Origin: Virgibacillus siamensis
Lineage (GTDB): Bacteria > Bacillota > Bacilli > Bacillales > Amphibacillaceae
NCBI RefSeq assembly: GCF_900162695.1
Contig: NZ_FUIH01000007.1
Span: 1,798,001 to 1,862,000 of the forward strand
Direction of reading: 5' to 3'
DNA length: 64,000 nt
Both the position numbers and the translations under genes were made by a program. The notes beneath the pieces are model-generated. The model searched no databases. It was not told the DNA's origin and saw only the letters and a program-made list of their open reading frames with translations. Below, in pieces: positions 8,712 through 17,965 of this stretch (within the stretch, counting starts at the first letter, position 1; each line of letters opens with the position of its first letter).

Positions 8712-9557
8712 TCAGTTTAATGCAGCTTCTGATGTGTTTGTTCCGGTCCCGGCACCACCATTGGCATAAATACATCTGCCTCTTCCATGCGGGATACACA
8801 TCGGTGTTCCGAACATTGGATCAAACGTAACATCACACTTCATCTGGAATACTTCATGAACAAGCTTGCATGTGACGATTTCTTCCGGTTTTCCTTGGGC
8901 AAATACTTTCTTATCCCTAATTGCCACAATATGATGTGCATAGCGGCAGGCAAGGTTCAGATCATGCAGTACCATAACCACTGTACGGCCATCTTTTTCA
9001 TTTAATTCAAACAATAAATCAAGAACATCGATTTGATGTGTCATATCCAAGTAAGTTGTTGGTTCATCAAGCAAAATGGTATCGGTGTCTTGAGCGAGTG
9101 TCATCGCAATCCAGGCACGCTGTCGCTGTCCACCGGAAAGTGAATCAACTGTACGATCTTTAAATTCAACCATATTGGTGACATCAAGCGCTTTATTGAC
9201 TGCCTGATCATCTTCTTTTGACCACTGTTTCAAAAACCCGCGGTAGGGATGACGCCCCTGTTTCACAAGTTCCATTACTGTCAATCCCTCTGGTGTGACC
9301 GGACTCTGCGGAAGGATAGCAAGCTTTTTAGCCACTTCCTTCGTACGCATTTTAGCGATATCTGCACCATCCAGTACAATATCCCCGCCTTTTGGCTTGA
9401 GGAGCCGTGCCAATGAACGCAGCAACGTAGATTTTCCACAGCCGTTTCCACCGATAAATACAGTGATTTCACCTTTAGGTATTGTTATATCCAAATCATC
9501 TATTATAATATCTTCGCCATAGCCAAGCGTTAAATCCTTCGCTTCCAACGTCTGCAT
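8712..9557 (-). CDS. Orphan siderophore/haem ABC transporter ATPase (FecE/YusV-like)
   Basis: It energises Fe3+-siderophore uptake with permeases encoded elsewhere. It has 281 residues with canonical motifs: Walker A GGNGCGKST near residue 35, Q-loop ILPQSP, signature LSGGQRQRAWIAM, Walker B ILLDEPTTYLD and switch MVLHDLNLACRYA. The start is the ATG preceded by GGGAGAG; a longer frame to 9656 runs toward the promoter. No permease or binding protein is adjacent, the arrangement of B. subtilis YusV, one ATPase shared by several siderophore importers. A Fur box and promoter lie 145-195 nt upstream. The C-terminus MCIPHGRGRCIYANG fits siderophore ATPases. Confidence 0.9.
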   Translation of the reverse strand: MQTLEAKDLTLGYGEDIIIDDLDITIPKGEITVFIGGNGCGKSTLLRSLARLLKPKGGDIVLDGADIAKMRTKEVAKKLAILPQSPVTPEGLTVMELVKQGRHPYRGFLKQWSKEDDQAVNKALDVTNMVEFKDRTVDSLSGGQRQRAWIAMTLAQDTDTILLDEPTTYLDMTHQIDVLDLLFELNEKDGRTVVMVLHDLNLACRYAHHIVAIRDKKVFAQGKPEEIVTCKLVHEVFQMKCDVTFDPMFGTPMCIPHGRGRCIYANGGAGTGTNTSEAALN

Positions 9558-9700
9558 ATTGGAATCTCTCCCTATGTCATACTTTACATTTAAAATAACG
9601 GCAAACCCGGTAGACAAATACTGCTCATACGGGGTCACCTGGAAAACAACATACATATGTAGCCTGATGTATGCACTTACTTTTTTAAAGTACTATTTAC

Positions 9701-9750
9701 AGTTTATGAGGTTTTAGCCTATAAGTCAATGATTTTGAGAATCATTTTCA
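9701..9750 (-). promoter_or_regulatory. Promoter with Fur box for the siderophore ATPase gene
   Basis: On the minus strand a promoter TTGACT (9729-9724), 17-nt spacer, TAAACT (9706-9701) is preceded by TGAAAATGATTCTCA (9750-9736), which matches the 7-1-7 Fur operator TGATAATNATTATCA at 13 of 14 fixed positions or close to that. The box ends 6 nt upstream of the -35, so bound Fur would block polymerase when iron is plentiful. Confidence 0.85.
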
Positions 9751-9824
9751 TTCAAAAATTTAAGTTTCAGAATCGACTGAACAAAGAAAGTTTTTATAAA
9801 GCGCGTTAAACTGATTATATAAAT

Positions 9825-9858
9825 AAGAAGGACACCCATTCAAATGGATGCCCTTCTT
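9825..9858 (-). terminator. Terminator hairpin of the channel-like gene
   Basis: AAGAAGG-CACCCATT...AATGG-TGCCCTTCTT imperfect long stem just downstream of the stop at 9892. The T tract on the minus strand is poor, so termination efficiency is uncertain. Confidence 0.6.
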
Positions 9859-9891
9859 AGGCGATTGGTAATTTGTGCCTTGTCCTTTACT

Positions 9892-11424
9892 TTAGAGGTT
9901 ATCTTCCTGATTTTTATCTTTTATTTTGGTTTCTTCTATTGTTTGATCAAACCTTGCTAAATGCTTGCTCGCAAATTCTTTTCCGCCAAGACCGAACGCA
10001 AGTCCAAATGCCAGCGCCAACCCGCCGAGAATTAGCGTAAATGCTGTGGTTACGATTGATGTAGCAATGCCAAGCTGTGACAATGCCATAAATACAGCTA
10101 ATACGATAATCGCATATTTGGCAAATGCAGCAAGGACTTTGCTTGCCGGTCCAGCCAGTAAATTAACGAGAATGGTCTCAACAATACCCGCAATAATTAA
10201 AGCAACACCAAGAACAAGTACTGCAGCAAGTACATTTGGTAAATAAGCGGTTATGGCTGATGCAATATCAACCAGAAATTCCAGCTTAATCAATGTTAAA
10301 GCCTGTACTGCAAGGAAAAAGACAATCAGGACTTGAACAATATACCCGACAAGTGCCGACGGCTTCATTTTGGAGTCAAATGCATCTTTATTGCCAATCT
10401 GTATTTTGGCTGCCAGTCCGTCAAAACCAAGACGCTGCAATAAACCAGTTACAAATCCGCCGATAAATTTACCAAGCCATACGCCCACCAGAATCAGTGC
10501 GGCTGCAATCAGAATATTCGGGATCATATTCATAATGTCATTCAGCATAGAAATTGCCGGATCCGTAATTCCGGTAAGTTCAAGCTTTTCCAATGCTGCA
10601 ATCGTAATTGGAATCATGATTAAAATGAATACAAGATTTCCAACAAACGCAGCAAGACTGGTTCCTTCAAACAGTTTTTGCATTTTTAACTTAATGACGA
10701 TGCCTTCAGAACCTGCTGCTTTAAGCAGATTAACAACAATTCCTTTAATAATCTTGGCTACGAACCAACCAACGAAGAAAATCAGCGCAGCAGCTATTAA
10801 TTTTGGAATAAAGGCAAGCAGTGTTGCCAGCAATCCGCTGAATGGTTCTGATACTCCTTGAATACTCAGTGCGTCAAGCACACCAGGAATGAACAGAAGC
10901 AGAATCAGATAAAATGCTACCTTTCCGACTGTTTCCAGTGCATTATCGGCATCCTCTTCACTTGCAGAAATTTTCAGTTTGGAGAATACTTTCTCCAGAT
11001 TTACCTTTTTTCCTCCGGTAACTACCAGCCACTGAACAACTGTAGCAATTGCAAATGCAAGCAGCAGAATCAGTCCTGCCTTAAGAACAGTCGGAATAAA
11101 GGCAAAGAAAGTAGAAATTAAATCAGATAATGGATTTGCGATCATATTAAGGTTTAACAAATTAAAGAAAATGATAAACACAATGATCAGCAATATGTAA
11201 TAAACCACTTTTCCAACTACCCGATTGGAGTTTAAAGGTTTATCACTCGTTCGGAATTTGTTGAACAGTTTCTCGTCCAAATTTGTTTTTCCAAGCGCTT
11301 TCTCAATCGCGTTTGCAATCATTTTGGCAACCAGCCATCCTAGCAGTAATGCAATGATTGCAATAACAAAATTCTGCAATCCTTGCATGAAGCCTGAAGA
11401 TAGATACTGATCCATAAAGTTCAT
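9892..11424 (-). CDS. Multi-span protein with conserved TM-helix repeats (CmpX/mechanosensitive-channel related)
   Basis: A 510-residue membrane protein built from about four repeats of the conserved TM-helix unit found in CmpX and some MscS relatives: a hydrophobic helix, then a pattern like (I/V)PKLIAAALIFFVGWFVAKII and a short amphipathic turn. Clear units begin near residues 15, 100, 210, 300 and 385. The C-terminus has a glycine-rich helix (GGLALAFGLAFGLGGKEFA) as in the pore helix of MscS-type channels, then a charged tail; there is no full MscS beta domain. The ATG at 11424 has AAGGGGAG upstream. It is single-gene between menE and the iron ATPase. A role in osmotic or envelope stress is inferred only. 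Confidence 0.85.
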   Translation of the reverse strand: MNFMDQYLSSGFMQGLQNFVIAIIALLLGWLVAKMIANAIEKALGKTNLDEKLFNKFRTSDKPLNSNRVVGKVVYYILLIIVFIIFFNLLNLNMIANPLSDLISTFFAFIPTVLKAGLILLLAFAIATVVQWLVVTGGKKVNLEKVFSKLKISASEEDADNALETVGKVAFYLILLLFIPGVLDALSIQGVSEPFSGLLATLLAFIPKLIAAALIFFVGWFVAKIIKGIVVNLLKAAGSEGIVIKLKMQKLFEGTSLAAFVGNLVFILIMIPITIAALEKLELTGITDPAISMLNDIMNMIPNILIAAALILVGVWLGKFIGGFVTGLLQRLGFDGLAAKIQIGNKDAFDSKMKPSALVGYIVQVLIVFFLAVQALTLIKLEFLVDIASAITAYLPNVLAAVLVLGVALIIAGIVETILVNLLAGPASKVLAAFAKYAIIVLAVFMALSQLGIATSIVTTAFTLILGGLALAFGLAFGLGGKEFASKHLARFDQTIEETKIKDKNQEDNL

Positions 11425-11502
11425 AAAAACTCCCCTTTCCAAGAATGTAGTAATATATTCCTTTTAGGGAGTTTTTTAAACATATTTTCGCAAAACACAA
11501 CA

Positions 11503-12936
11503 TTAATCGACAAGAAATTCCGACAATTTACCTCTGACAATTTTATTGGACGCATTGCGCGGCAGTTGATCCACAAAAATAATCTTCCTTGGAAGCTTAT
11601 ATTTGGCAAGATGTTGTTGCGCATATTCCAGAATTTTTTCCTTGGTGATCTCGTCCTTTTTCACAACAAAGGCAATCGGAACCTGTCCCCATTCTTCGCT
11701 TTCTTTGCCAACTACAGCTGCTTCCTGAATTGATTCAAGCATGGCCAGGACGGATTCAATCTCACTTGGATATATATTCTCTCCGCCGGAAATGATTAAA
11801 TCTTTTCGACGGTCCACCACAAAAAGAAAACCATCTTCATCGACATAACCAAGATCACCGGTAGATAACCACCCGTCGTGAAAGGAGTTTTGTGTCGCAT
11901 CGGAATTATTATAATATCCATTCGTGACCATTGGACCTTTGACAAAAATCTCACCAACCCCATTGTCAGCCGCAACGATTTTTAAGCGGGCGGGAAAAAG
12001 CGGTTTTCCGGATGACCCCAATTTATCTAAGGCATTGTCGGGACTTAACGTAACAATTTGTGATGAAGTTTCCGTCATGCCATATGATTGAAAAACCGGA
12101 ATCCGGTGTTCCTTTGCCTTCTCAAGCAGCGATTTTGGCGCGGAACCTCCTCCAAGAAGCATGCTTCTGAAACTGGCCGGATAGCTGGCATCCTCCAGTA
12201 CATTCACGAGCCTCTTCAGCATGACCGTTACAACAGAGGCTATGGTAACATGCTTCGTCATAATCGCTTCATGTACCTTTCTTTCATCGAATGTCTCCAT
12301 CAAATAGGCCGGAATTCCATAAATCACACTTCGCAAAAAGATGGACAAGCCGCCAACATGAAAAATTGGCAGGACAGCGAGCCATTTATCTTCACTGTTC
12401 AGACCAAAATTAAGCATGGAACCAACTGCACTCCACCAATGATTTCCATAAGTATGCATAACGCCTTTCGGAAAACCGGTTGTACCGGATGTATAAATGA
12501 TTGTAAATAAATCATCCAATTTTAATTCATTGCGGAGCGTGATCTCCGTTTCATCCAGTTTCTTTATTTCGGAAAATGAATATACAGGAACATCCAAGGT
12601 TGGTCCCTGTTCTTTGACAAGTACCGTTTCAACGCCTGCATCTTGAATCTGATAGTTTAATTCTCTGGCAGTAAGACGCATATTCAACATCACAGCAACC
12701 GCCCCAAGATAGCTGATTGCGTGAATGGCAATGACCATGTCAACGTGATTAGCTGAGAGTATGCCTACACGTGAATCAGCTGTAACACCAACACTTGCAA
12801 TTTTTCTGGCAAAATGCTGACTTCTGTTTTTCAGCTCCCGGAATGAAATCAGCGATCCATCTTCACATTCAATCGCAGTTTTCCCGGGGGAAAGCTCTGC
12901 CTGCTTTGTCAGCCAATGCGGAATTGTTTCAGACAT
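11503..12936 (-). CDS. menE: o-Succinylbenzoate-CoA ligase
   Basis: It activates o-succinylbenzoate with ATP and CoA in menaquinone synthesis. It has 477 residues and is a member of the adenylate-forming family. The P-loop IIYTSGTTGFPKGVMHTYGN is near residue 165, YGMTET follows near residue 290, the hinge STGDLGYVDEDGFLFVVDRRKD near residue 370 and the catalytic lysine region PRNASNKIVRGKL at the C-terminus. It is the last gene of the men cluster, separated from menB by 77 nt that contain a terminator-like hairpin, so its expression may be reduced relative to the upstream genes. Confidence 0.96.
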   Translation of the reverse strand: MSETIPHWLTKQAELSPGKTAIECEDGSLISFRELKNRSQHFARKIASVGVTADSRVGILSANHVDMVIAIHAISYLGAVAVMLNMRLTARELNYQIQDAGVETVLVKEQGPTLDVPVYSFSEIKKLDETEITLRNELKLDDLFTIIYTSGTTGFPKGVMHTYGNHWWSAVGSMLNFGLNSEDKWLAVLPIFHVGGLSIFLRSVIYGIPAYLMETFDERKVHEAIMTKHVTIASVVTVMLKRLVNVLEDASYPASFRSMLLGGGSAPKSLLEKAKEHRIPVFQSYGMTETSSQIVTLSPDNALDKLGSSGKPLFPARLKIVAADNGVGEIFVKGPMVTNGYYNNSDATQNSFHDGWLSTGDLGYVDEDGFLFVVDRRKDLIISGGENIYPSEIESVLAMLESIQEAAVVGKESEEWGQVPIAFVVKKDEITKEKILEYAQQHLAKYKLPRKIIFVDQLPRNASNKIVRGKLSEFLVD

Positions 12937-12964
12937 TTATAAAAAACCTCCTGTATAAAGAAAA

Positions 12965-12987
12965 GCCTTTGCCAAATAAGCAAAGGC
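12965..12987 (-). terminator. Internal terminator or attenuating hairpin between menB and menE
   Basis: On the minus strand GCCTTTGC TTATTTG GCAAAGGC is a perfect 8-bp stem followed by TTTTCTTT. It lies inside the men cluster and could uncouple menE from menFDHB. Confidence 0.75.
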
Positions 12988-13013
12988 CGTTCACTCGTAT
13001 TAACACGCAGTCA

Positions 13014-13832
13014 TCACGGAAAACGCGGGAACTTTTTCCAATCCGGTTTTCTTTTTTCTTTAAATGCATCTCTGCCTTCTTTTGCTTCATCGGTCGTATA
13101 ATACAACAATGTAGCGTCTCCACCCATTTGCTGCAGTCCGGCCCATCCATCAACATCCGCGTTAATTGATCCTTTCAGGAAGCGCAAGGCTGTTGGAGAT
13201 TTCTCCAGCATTTCACTACACCATTGTAATGTTTCTTCTTCCAGTTGTTCCAATGGCACAACTTTATTGACCATGCCCATTTCATATGCTTCTTCAGCAT
13301 TATATTGACGGCATAGATACCAGATTTCACGGGCACGTTTATGACCAACCATTCGTGCAAGCAGTCCGGCACCATACCCCGCATCAAAGCTGCCAACCTT
13401 TGGACCGGTTTGACCGAAGATGGCATTGTCGGCTGCAATCGTCAGGTCACAAACAACATGCAGCACGTGACCGCCGCCAATTGCATACCCGGATACCATT
13501 GCTATCACAGGTTTTGGAATTGTTCTGATCAAACGCTGCAAATCAAGAACATTCAGGCGTGGAACCTGGTCACTGCCAACATATCCACCATGTCCGCGAA
13601 CAGTCTGGTCCCCGCCGGAACAAAATGCTTTGTCCCCTGCACCTGCAAGAATAACGACACCGATGGATGAATCATCACGGGCATCCGAAAATGCATCAAT
13701 CATCTCATTCACCGTAAGCGGAGTAAATGCATTATGAACACGGGGGCGGTTCATCGTTATCTTCGCAACACCATCATATTTTTCATAAATAATTTCTTCA
13801 TATTTCTTTGCTTCTTCCCATTGTACAGTCAT
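13014..13832 (-). CDS. menB: 1,4-Dihydroxy-2-naphthoyl-CoA synthase
   Basis: It cyclises o-succinylbenzoyl-CoA to DHNA-CoA. It is a crotonase-fold enzyme of the usual 272 residues. Visible features are the oxyanion-hole stretches AFCSGGDQTVRGHGGY and VSGYAIGGGHVLHVVCDLT, the TGPKVGSFDAGYG loop and the C-terminal DEAKEGRDAFKEKRKPDWK that is typical of MenB. AAAGGAGG precedes the ATG. It follows menH by 34 nt in the men operon. Confidence 0.98.
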   Translation of the reverse strand: MTVQWEEAKKYEEIIYEKYDGVAKITMNRPRVHNAFTPLTVNEMIDAFSDARDDSSIGVVILAGAGDKAFCSGGDQTVRGHGGYVGSDQVPRLNVLDLQRLIRTIPKPVIAMVSGYAIGGGHVLHVVCDLTIAADNAIFGQTGPKVGSFDAGYGAGLLARMVGHKRAREIWYLCRQYNAEEAYEMGMVNKVVPLEQLEEETLQWCSEMLEKSPTALRFLKGSINADVDGWAGLQQMGGDATLLYYTTDEAKEGRDAFKEKRKPDWKKFPRFP

Positions 13833-13866
13833 TCTTTTCCTCCTTTAACATACTCATATGTAGCCA

Positions 13867-14670
13867 TTAACTAATGGACTGTAAGAACTCAATTACTATT
13901 TTACCAAAAAACTGCGGTTGTTCCACGTGAATTGCATGTCCTGCTTTTTCAACAACCATCAAATCCGCTTCCGGCATGTGATTTACCATGATTTTATTGA
14001 TTCCGACAAACTTATTATCATATGCTCCCGCAATCAATAAAACCGGAAGTTTCAGTTCTTCCAGCCTGTCCCACCATGATGGCTGGATTCCTGTCCCCAT
14101 CGAGCGGAGTGACATCGCCAATCCTGCAGCTGACTGGGATAGCCGTTCATCCCGGATCGATTGCCGAATCATTTCCGGCAGCTTTTTTTGGGTTTGAAAC
14201 AAGGGAATATTTTCCCAAAAATCAACAAATGCAACAATACCATCCCGCTCCAACCGTTTTGCAAGCTGTTCGTCGCGGTTCACACGGGCAGTTCGTTCTT
14301 TCTCGTCATTAAGTCCGGGAGAGGTACTCTCCAGTGTCATGGAGGAAACCTTTTCCGGATGAAGCATTGCAAATGACAAAGCAGTTCGGCCGCCCATTGA
14401 ATAACCAAGTATATGTACCTGGTGCAGACCAAGCTCAGCGAACAAGCCGGCAAGATCGGCACAGCATGCTTCCATCGTCACAGACCTTTCGGAAACCGTT
14501 TTTCCATGTCCCGGCAAATCAATGACTAACAGTTTGAATTCATGTTTCCATTCACTGACAAATCTTGACCATGTTCCGGAATCTCCCGTAAATCCATGTA
14601 AAAGAACGACCGGCTTTCCTTCACCTTCTATTTCATACCAATAGGATGTGCCATTTCTTGTAAAATACAC
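13867..14670 (-). CDS. menH: 2-Succinyl-6-hydroxy-2,4-cyclohexadiene-1-carboxylate synthase
   Basis: It eliminates pyruvate from the MenD product to form SHCHC. It is an alpha/beta hydrolase of 267 residues with the oxyanion motif LLHGFTGDSGTW near residue 24, the nucleophile elbow GYSMGGRTAL near residue 96, acid AGAYDNKF near residue 213 and catalytic histidine AGHAIHVEQP near residue 245. The start is GTG at 14670, 4 nt after the menD stop, with AAGGA inside the end of menD, so it is translationally coupled. Confidence 0.94.
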   Translation of the reverse strand: MYFTRNGTSYWYEIEGEGKPVVLLHGFTGDSGTWSRFVSEWKHEFKLLVIDLPGHGKTVSERSVTMEACCADLAGLFAELGLHQVHILGYSMGGRTALSFAMLHPEKVSSMTLESTSPGLNDEKERTARVNRDEQLAKRLERDGIVAFVDFWENIPLFQTQKKLPEMIRQSIRDERLSQSAAGLAMSLRSMGTGIQPSWWDRLEELKLPVLLIAGAYDNKFVGINKIMVNHMPEADLMVVEKAGHAIHVEQPQFFGKIVIEFLQSIS

Positions 14671-14674
14671 TGAA

Positions 14675-16405
14675 TCATTCCTTTACATTGAGCAAATCAT
14701 TTGTAATGGCATCCCATTTTTCACGGTGCCATTGCATGTTTCCCGTACGATCTGTCTTCACTTCAATTACTGAAAGTCCATTGTATTGATAGCTGTCATC
14801 GAGCGCGTTTTTTAATTCACCAATTGTACGGACATTTACGTAATTCCCGCCGTACATGTTAACAAGATGACTGAAATCAACATTCATCGGCGTCCCGAAC
14901 AATGCTTCAAAATGTTGCTTGTGATTGTTTTGCGGTAGGAATGAAAAGATTCCCCCGCCATCATTATTGATTAATAAAATCGTAATGTTTAAATGGTATT
15001 GCTTTGCTGCCAACAGCCCATTCGAATCGTGAAAAAAGGATAAATCACCAAGTAATAAAACGGTCGGCCCACTGGAGGCAGCTGCACCCAACCCGCTTGA
15101 TACCATTCCATCAATCCCATTCGCGCCACGATTTCCCATGATATGAACAGATTTTGAAGTAGTTTCAAAAAAGGTATCGACATCACGAATGGCCATACTG
15201 TTCCCAACATACAGATTTCCGCCATCCGGTATCGTTTCTGCCATAATGCGGACAGTACTTCCTTCAGTCAAGTCATCTTCCTGTTTCAGAAGATAGCACT
15301 TAGCGGTGTCATTCATAGACTGCCACTTTCTTAGCCATTCCCCATCGGACATATTCGTTTTTTCCGCGAGCCGGTTGCACAATTCAGCAGGATCCGCATA
15401 AATAAATGCTGATCTGTTTCCAGCAGGTTCACGGTAACCTTCTTCTTGTTCCACAATAAATTGCGGCACTTCACCATGTTCCTTCACAAAAAACAGATAA
15501 GGCTTAGAAACCGGCATCGCACCAAACCGGATAATATAATCCGGTTTTAATTTGTTACGGATTGTCTCATTCCGCAATATGGCATCATAACCTTCAATGA
15601 TAACATCTTTAGCATGGTTTCCCGCGCGAAGCTGTGAAAGAGGATCCGCTAAAATCGGCAATTTCCAGGCAGTTGCAAATCTTACTGCAGCTTCCGCAAA
15701 TGCTCTATCTGTCTGTGGACCGCAAACAATCAATCCTTTTGACAGCCGGCTGATCTGTCCCGACAGCTGCTCGACCTGTTCATCGCTTAATTGTCTGGAA
15801 CCTGCATACATAGGATAGTATGCGTGTTCCGGCGAATCTCCCCACAAATTTTCCAGGGTGAAATCCGGAACTAATGGTTCGCGGAGTGGAAAATTTAAAT
15901 GTACTGGACCGGCATTTCCCGCATTCGCTGTATATACTGCACGAGATGCTTTGCTGCGGACGTAATGAAGCATGGCATCACCTGCTTCCGGCAGTGCCAT
16001 TTCATGAAACCATTTTGCATAATCACCGAACAGTTTCAGCTGACCAATTGATTGTGGCGCCCCGACATCTCTTAATTCATGCGGTCGATCAGATGTCAGT
16101 ACGACAAGCGGTACCCTACTGTAATATGCTTCAACGATTGCTGGAAAATAATTAGCTGCAGCTGTTCCGGATGTACAAACAATCGCTACCGGACGTTTTT
16201 TCTTTTTCGCCATTCCCAACGCAAAAAAGGCAGCTGAGCGTTCATCGAGAATCACCCATTGTGACATTTCCGGATGTTCACTTAGTGTCATTGCAAGCGG
16301 TGTGGAACGTGATCCTGGTGAAATAACAACATCCGTCAGTCCGCTCTTGACAAGTTCATCTGTAAAATTGGCGATATATCGTGATAGTTTTTCGGTATGA
16401 TTCAT
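14675..16405 (-). CDS. menD: SEPHCHC synthase
   Basis: It is a thiamine-diphosphate enzyme that condenses isochorismate with 2-oxoglutarate in the menaquinone pathway. It has 576 residues, the normal length. The N-terminal Pyr domain shows VISPGSRSTPLAM and CTSGTAAANYFPA, with the ThDP-activating glutamate in the latter region. The C-terminal PP domain has the ThDP/Mg motif GDLSFFHDSNGLLAAKQYH and INNDGGGIFSFLPQ. The start lies 2 nt after the menF stop and the Shine-Dalgarno sequence TTAGGAGG overlaps the last menF codons, so translation is coupled. Confidence 0.97.
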   Translation of the reverse strand: MNHTEKLSRYIANFTDELVKSGLTDVVISPGSRSTPLAMTLSEHPEMSQWVILDERSAAFFALGMAKKKKRPVAIVCTSGTAAANYFPAIVEAYYSRVPLVVLTSDRPHELRDVGAPQSIGQLKLFGDYAKWFHEMALPEAGDAMLHYVRSKASRAVYTANAGNAGPVHLNFPLREPLVPDFTLENLWGDSPEHAYYPMYAGSRQLSDEQVEQLSGQISRLSKGLIVCGPQTDRAFAEAAVRFATAWKLPILADPLSQLRAGNHAKDVIIEGYDAILRNETIRNKLKPDYIIRFGAMPVSKPYLFFVKEHGEVPQFIVEQEEGYREPAGNRSAFIYADPAELCNRLAEKTNMSDGEWLRKWQSMNDTAKCYLLKQEDDLTEGSTVRIMAETIPDGGNLYVGNSMAIRDVDTFFETTSKSVHIMGNRGANGIDGMVSSGLGAAASSGPTVLLLGDLSFFHDSNGLLAAKQYHLNITILLINNDGGGIFSFLPQNNHKQHFEALFGTPMNVDFSHLVNMYGGNYVNVRTIGELKNALDDSYQYNGLSVIEVKTDRTGNMQWHREKWDAITNDLLNVKE

Positions 16406-16407
16406 CG

Positions 16408-17793
16408 TTAGCCTCCTAAAACGGACAACATTGGTGTAAATTTGATTGCAGTTTCTTCATATTCAGCCATTGGATCCGAATCTTTTACGACACCACAGCC
16501 GGCAAACAGGGACACCTCATCACCCTGGATTAGCCCTGAACGAATAGCGACTGCAAATTCACCATTTCCATTGCTGTCAAGCCAACCGATTGGTGCTCCA
16601 TACCAGCCTCTGTCCAGCTGTTCATGTTCCCGGATAAATTCAATTGACTCCTTGCGAGGCACCCCGCCTAATGCTGGTGTCGGATGCAGCTTTCCAATAA
16701 TATCAAAAATACTGTATCCAGCACTTAATTTTGCTGTGACTGGAGTAAACAAGTGCTGTAAGTTTTTTAATGGATAAATAACCGGCGCATCCGGTATCTT
16801 AATGTCTGTGCAATAATGTTCCATTGCATGCTTAATCATACTGACAACAAACTCATGTTCGCTTCGGTTTTTCTCATCGTCAAGCAAATTTTTAGCAATC
16901 TGATTGTCTTCAGAAGAGGTTTCCCCGCGCGGAGCTGTTCCTGCCAGGCAAGTTGACAAAACGTGACTCCCCTCCACCTTGGCAAGTCTTTCGGGTGTAG
17001 CTCCAACAAAACAGTCCCCATCCTGTTCAAAAGCAAAAATATAACTGTTTGACTGTGTATAGATGAGGTTATCCAGCACAGCGGAAATGCCTGCCGAATG
17101 TTTCAATTTCACACGCAATTCTCTTGCAAGGACAATTTTATCCGCATCTCCCTGGTTAATCGTCTCAGTTGCCAGTTTGACGGTATCCATCCAATCCCGC
17201 GGCGCAATTTCCTCCTGCCATTCAATTACCGGTTCATCCGGGAATGAAGATTCACACGGATTTAGTAATAATGATTCATGTTGTTTAATTGAATCAGCCA
17301 ATTTTCCGGGATTTGACCTTTCATCAGCCTGTACATTTACCGTTAAAAAATAACCCGATTCATTTACTGTTAACATATATTCGGGAACAGTAAACAAACT
17401 ATGACCGAATTTTTCCCACAAACGTGATTTACGGATGTCGGGGTCAAACGACATACCGCCCAATGAAAGCAAACCAGTTCCAGGCACCTGGAAAGGATTA
17501 TCAATAATTGCATCCTGCAACAAGCTTTCCCACAATTTTTCCGTCTGCTGGAATCGATTCGCTTCCGCGCTGATTGTATAGGACTTGCCAACGCCAACAA
17601 TATAAAACTGGTCAGCAGTACTGGACCAAAATGTACGATCCTTTGTGAGCTGTTTGGCATTCTCAAAAAAGTGAAGCGGCTCAACAGCATTTATTTTTCG
17701 TGTAATGCTGATAAGTTTCGTACGGTTACTGTCTATTTTATGAATTGCCTCGGCAAGCTTGCTCTCAAGCAATTCCTCTTTTATTTCAATCAT
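16408..17793 (-). CDS. menF: Isochorismate synthase
   Basis: It isomerises chorismate to isochorismate, the entry step to menaquinone. It has 461 residues. The variable N-terminal half is followed by a chorismate-binding domain with KIVLARELRVKLKH, ATPERLAKVEGSHVLSTCLAGTAPRG near residue 270, EHEFVV, HPTPALGGVPRKE and the C-terminal GCGVVKDSDPMAEYEET. GGAGG is 8 nt from the ATG. It is the first gene of the menFDHBE operon and has a good promoter facing menA. Confidence 0.96.
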   Translation of the reverse strand: MIEIKEELLESKLAEAIHKIDSNRTKLISITRKINAVEPLHFFENAKQLTKDRTFWSSTADQFYIVGVGKSYTISAEANRFQQTEKLWESLLQDAIIDNPFQVPGTGLLSLGGMSFDPDIRKSRLWEKFGHSLFTVPEYMLTVNESGYFLTVNVQADERSNPGKLADSIKQHESLLLNPCESSFPDEPVIEWQEEIAPRDWMDTVKLATETINQGDADKIVLARELRVKLKHSAGISAVLDNLIYTQSNSYIFAFEQDGDCFVGATPERLAKVEGSHVLSTCLAGTAPRGETSSEDNQIAKNLLDDEKNRSEHEFVVSMIKHAMEHYCTDIKIPDAPVIYPLKNLQHLFTPVTAKLSAGYSIFDIIGKLHPTPALGGVPRKESIEFIREHEQLDRGWYGAPIGWLDSNGNGEFAVAIRSGLIQGDEVSLFAGCGVVKDSDPMAEYEETAIKFTPMLSVLGG

Positions 17794-17836
17794 TTCATGA
17801 ACCTCCGTAACATAACACTAAAAAAGTACCATATCT

Positions 17837-17865
17837 ATTTTATTCTCTTTCGACTCGATTCTCAA
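17837..17865 (-). promoter_or_regulatory. Sigma-A promoter of the menF-D-H-B-E operon
   Basis: On the minus strand TTGAGA (17865-17860), 17-nt spacer, TAAAAT (17842-17837), 43 nt upstream of the menF ATG. Confidence 0.7.
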
Positions 17866-17904
17866 GAAATCTCTTCTTTTATGTCGTCTTTGTGACATTT
17901 TAAA

Positions 17905-17933
17905 TTGACACCCCATGCTAAATTGCCTAAAAT
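17905..17933 (+). promoter_or_regulatory. Sigma-A promoter of menA
   Basis: TTGACA (17905-17910), 17-nt spacer, TAAAAT (17928-17933), 32 nt before the menA start. It diverges from the menF promoter. Confidence 0.8.
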
Positions 17934-17965
17934 TAATATGATATACAATGAAGGAGAGAACATCT

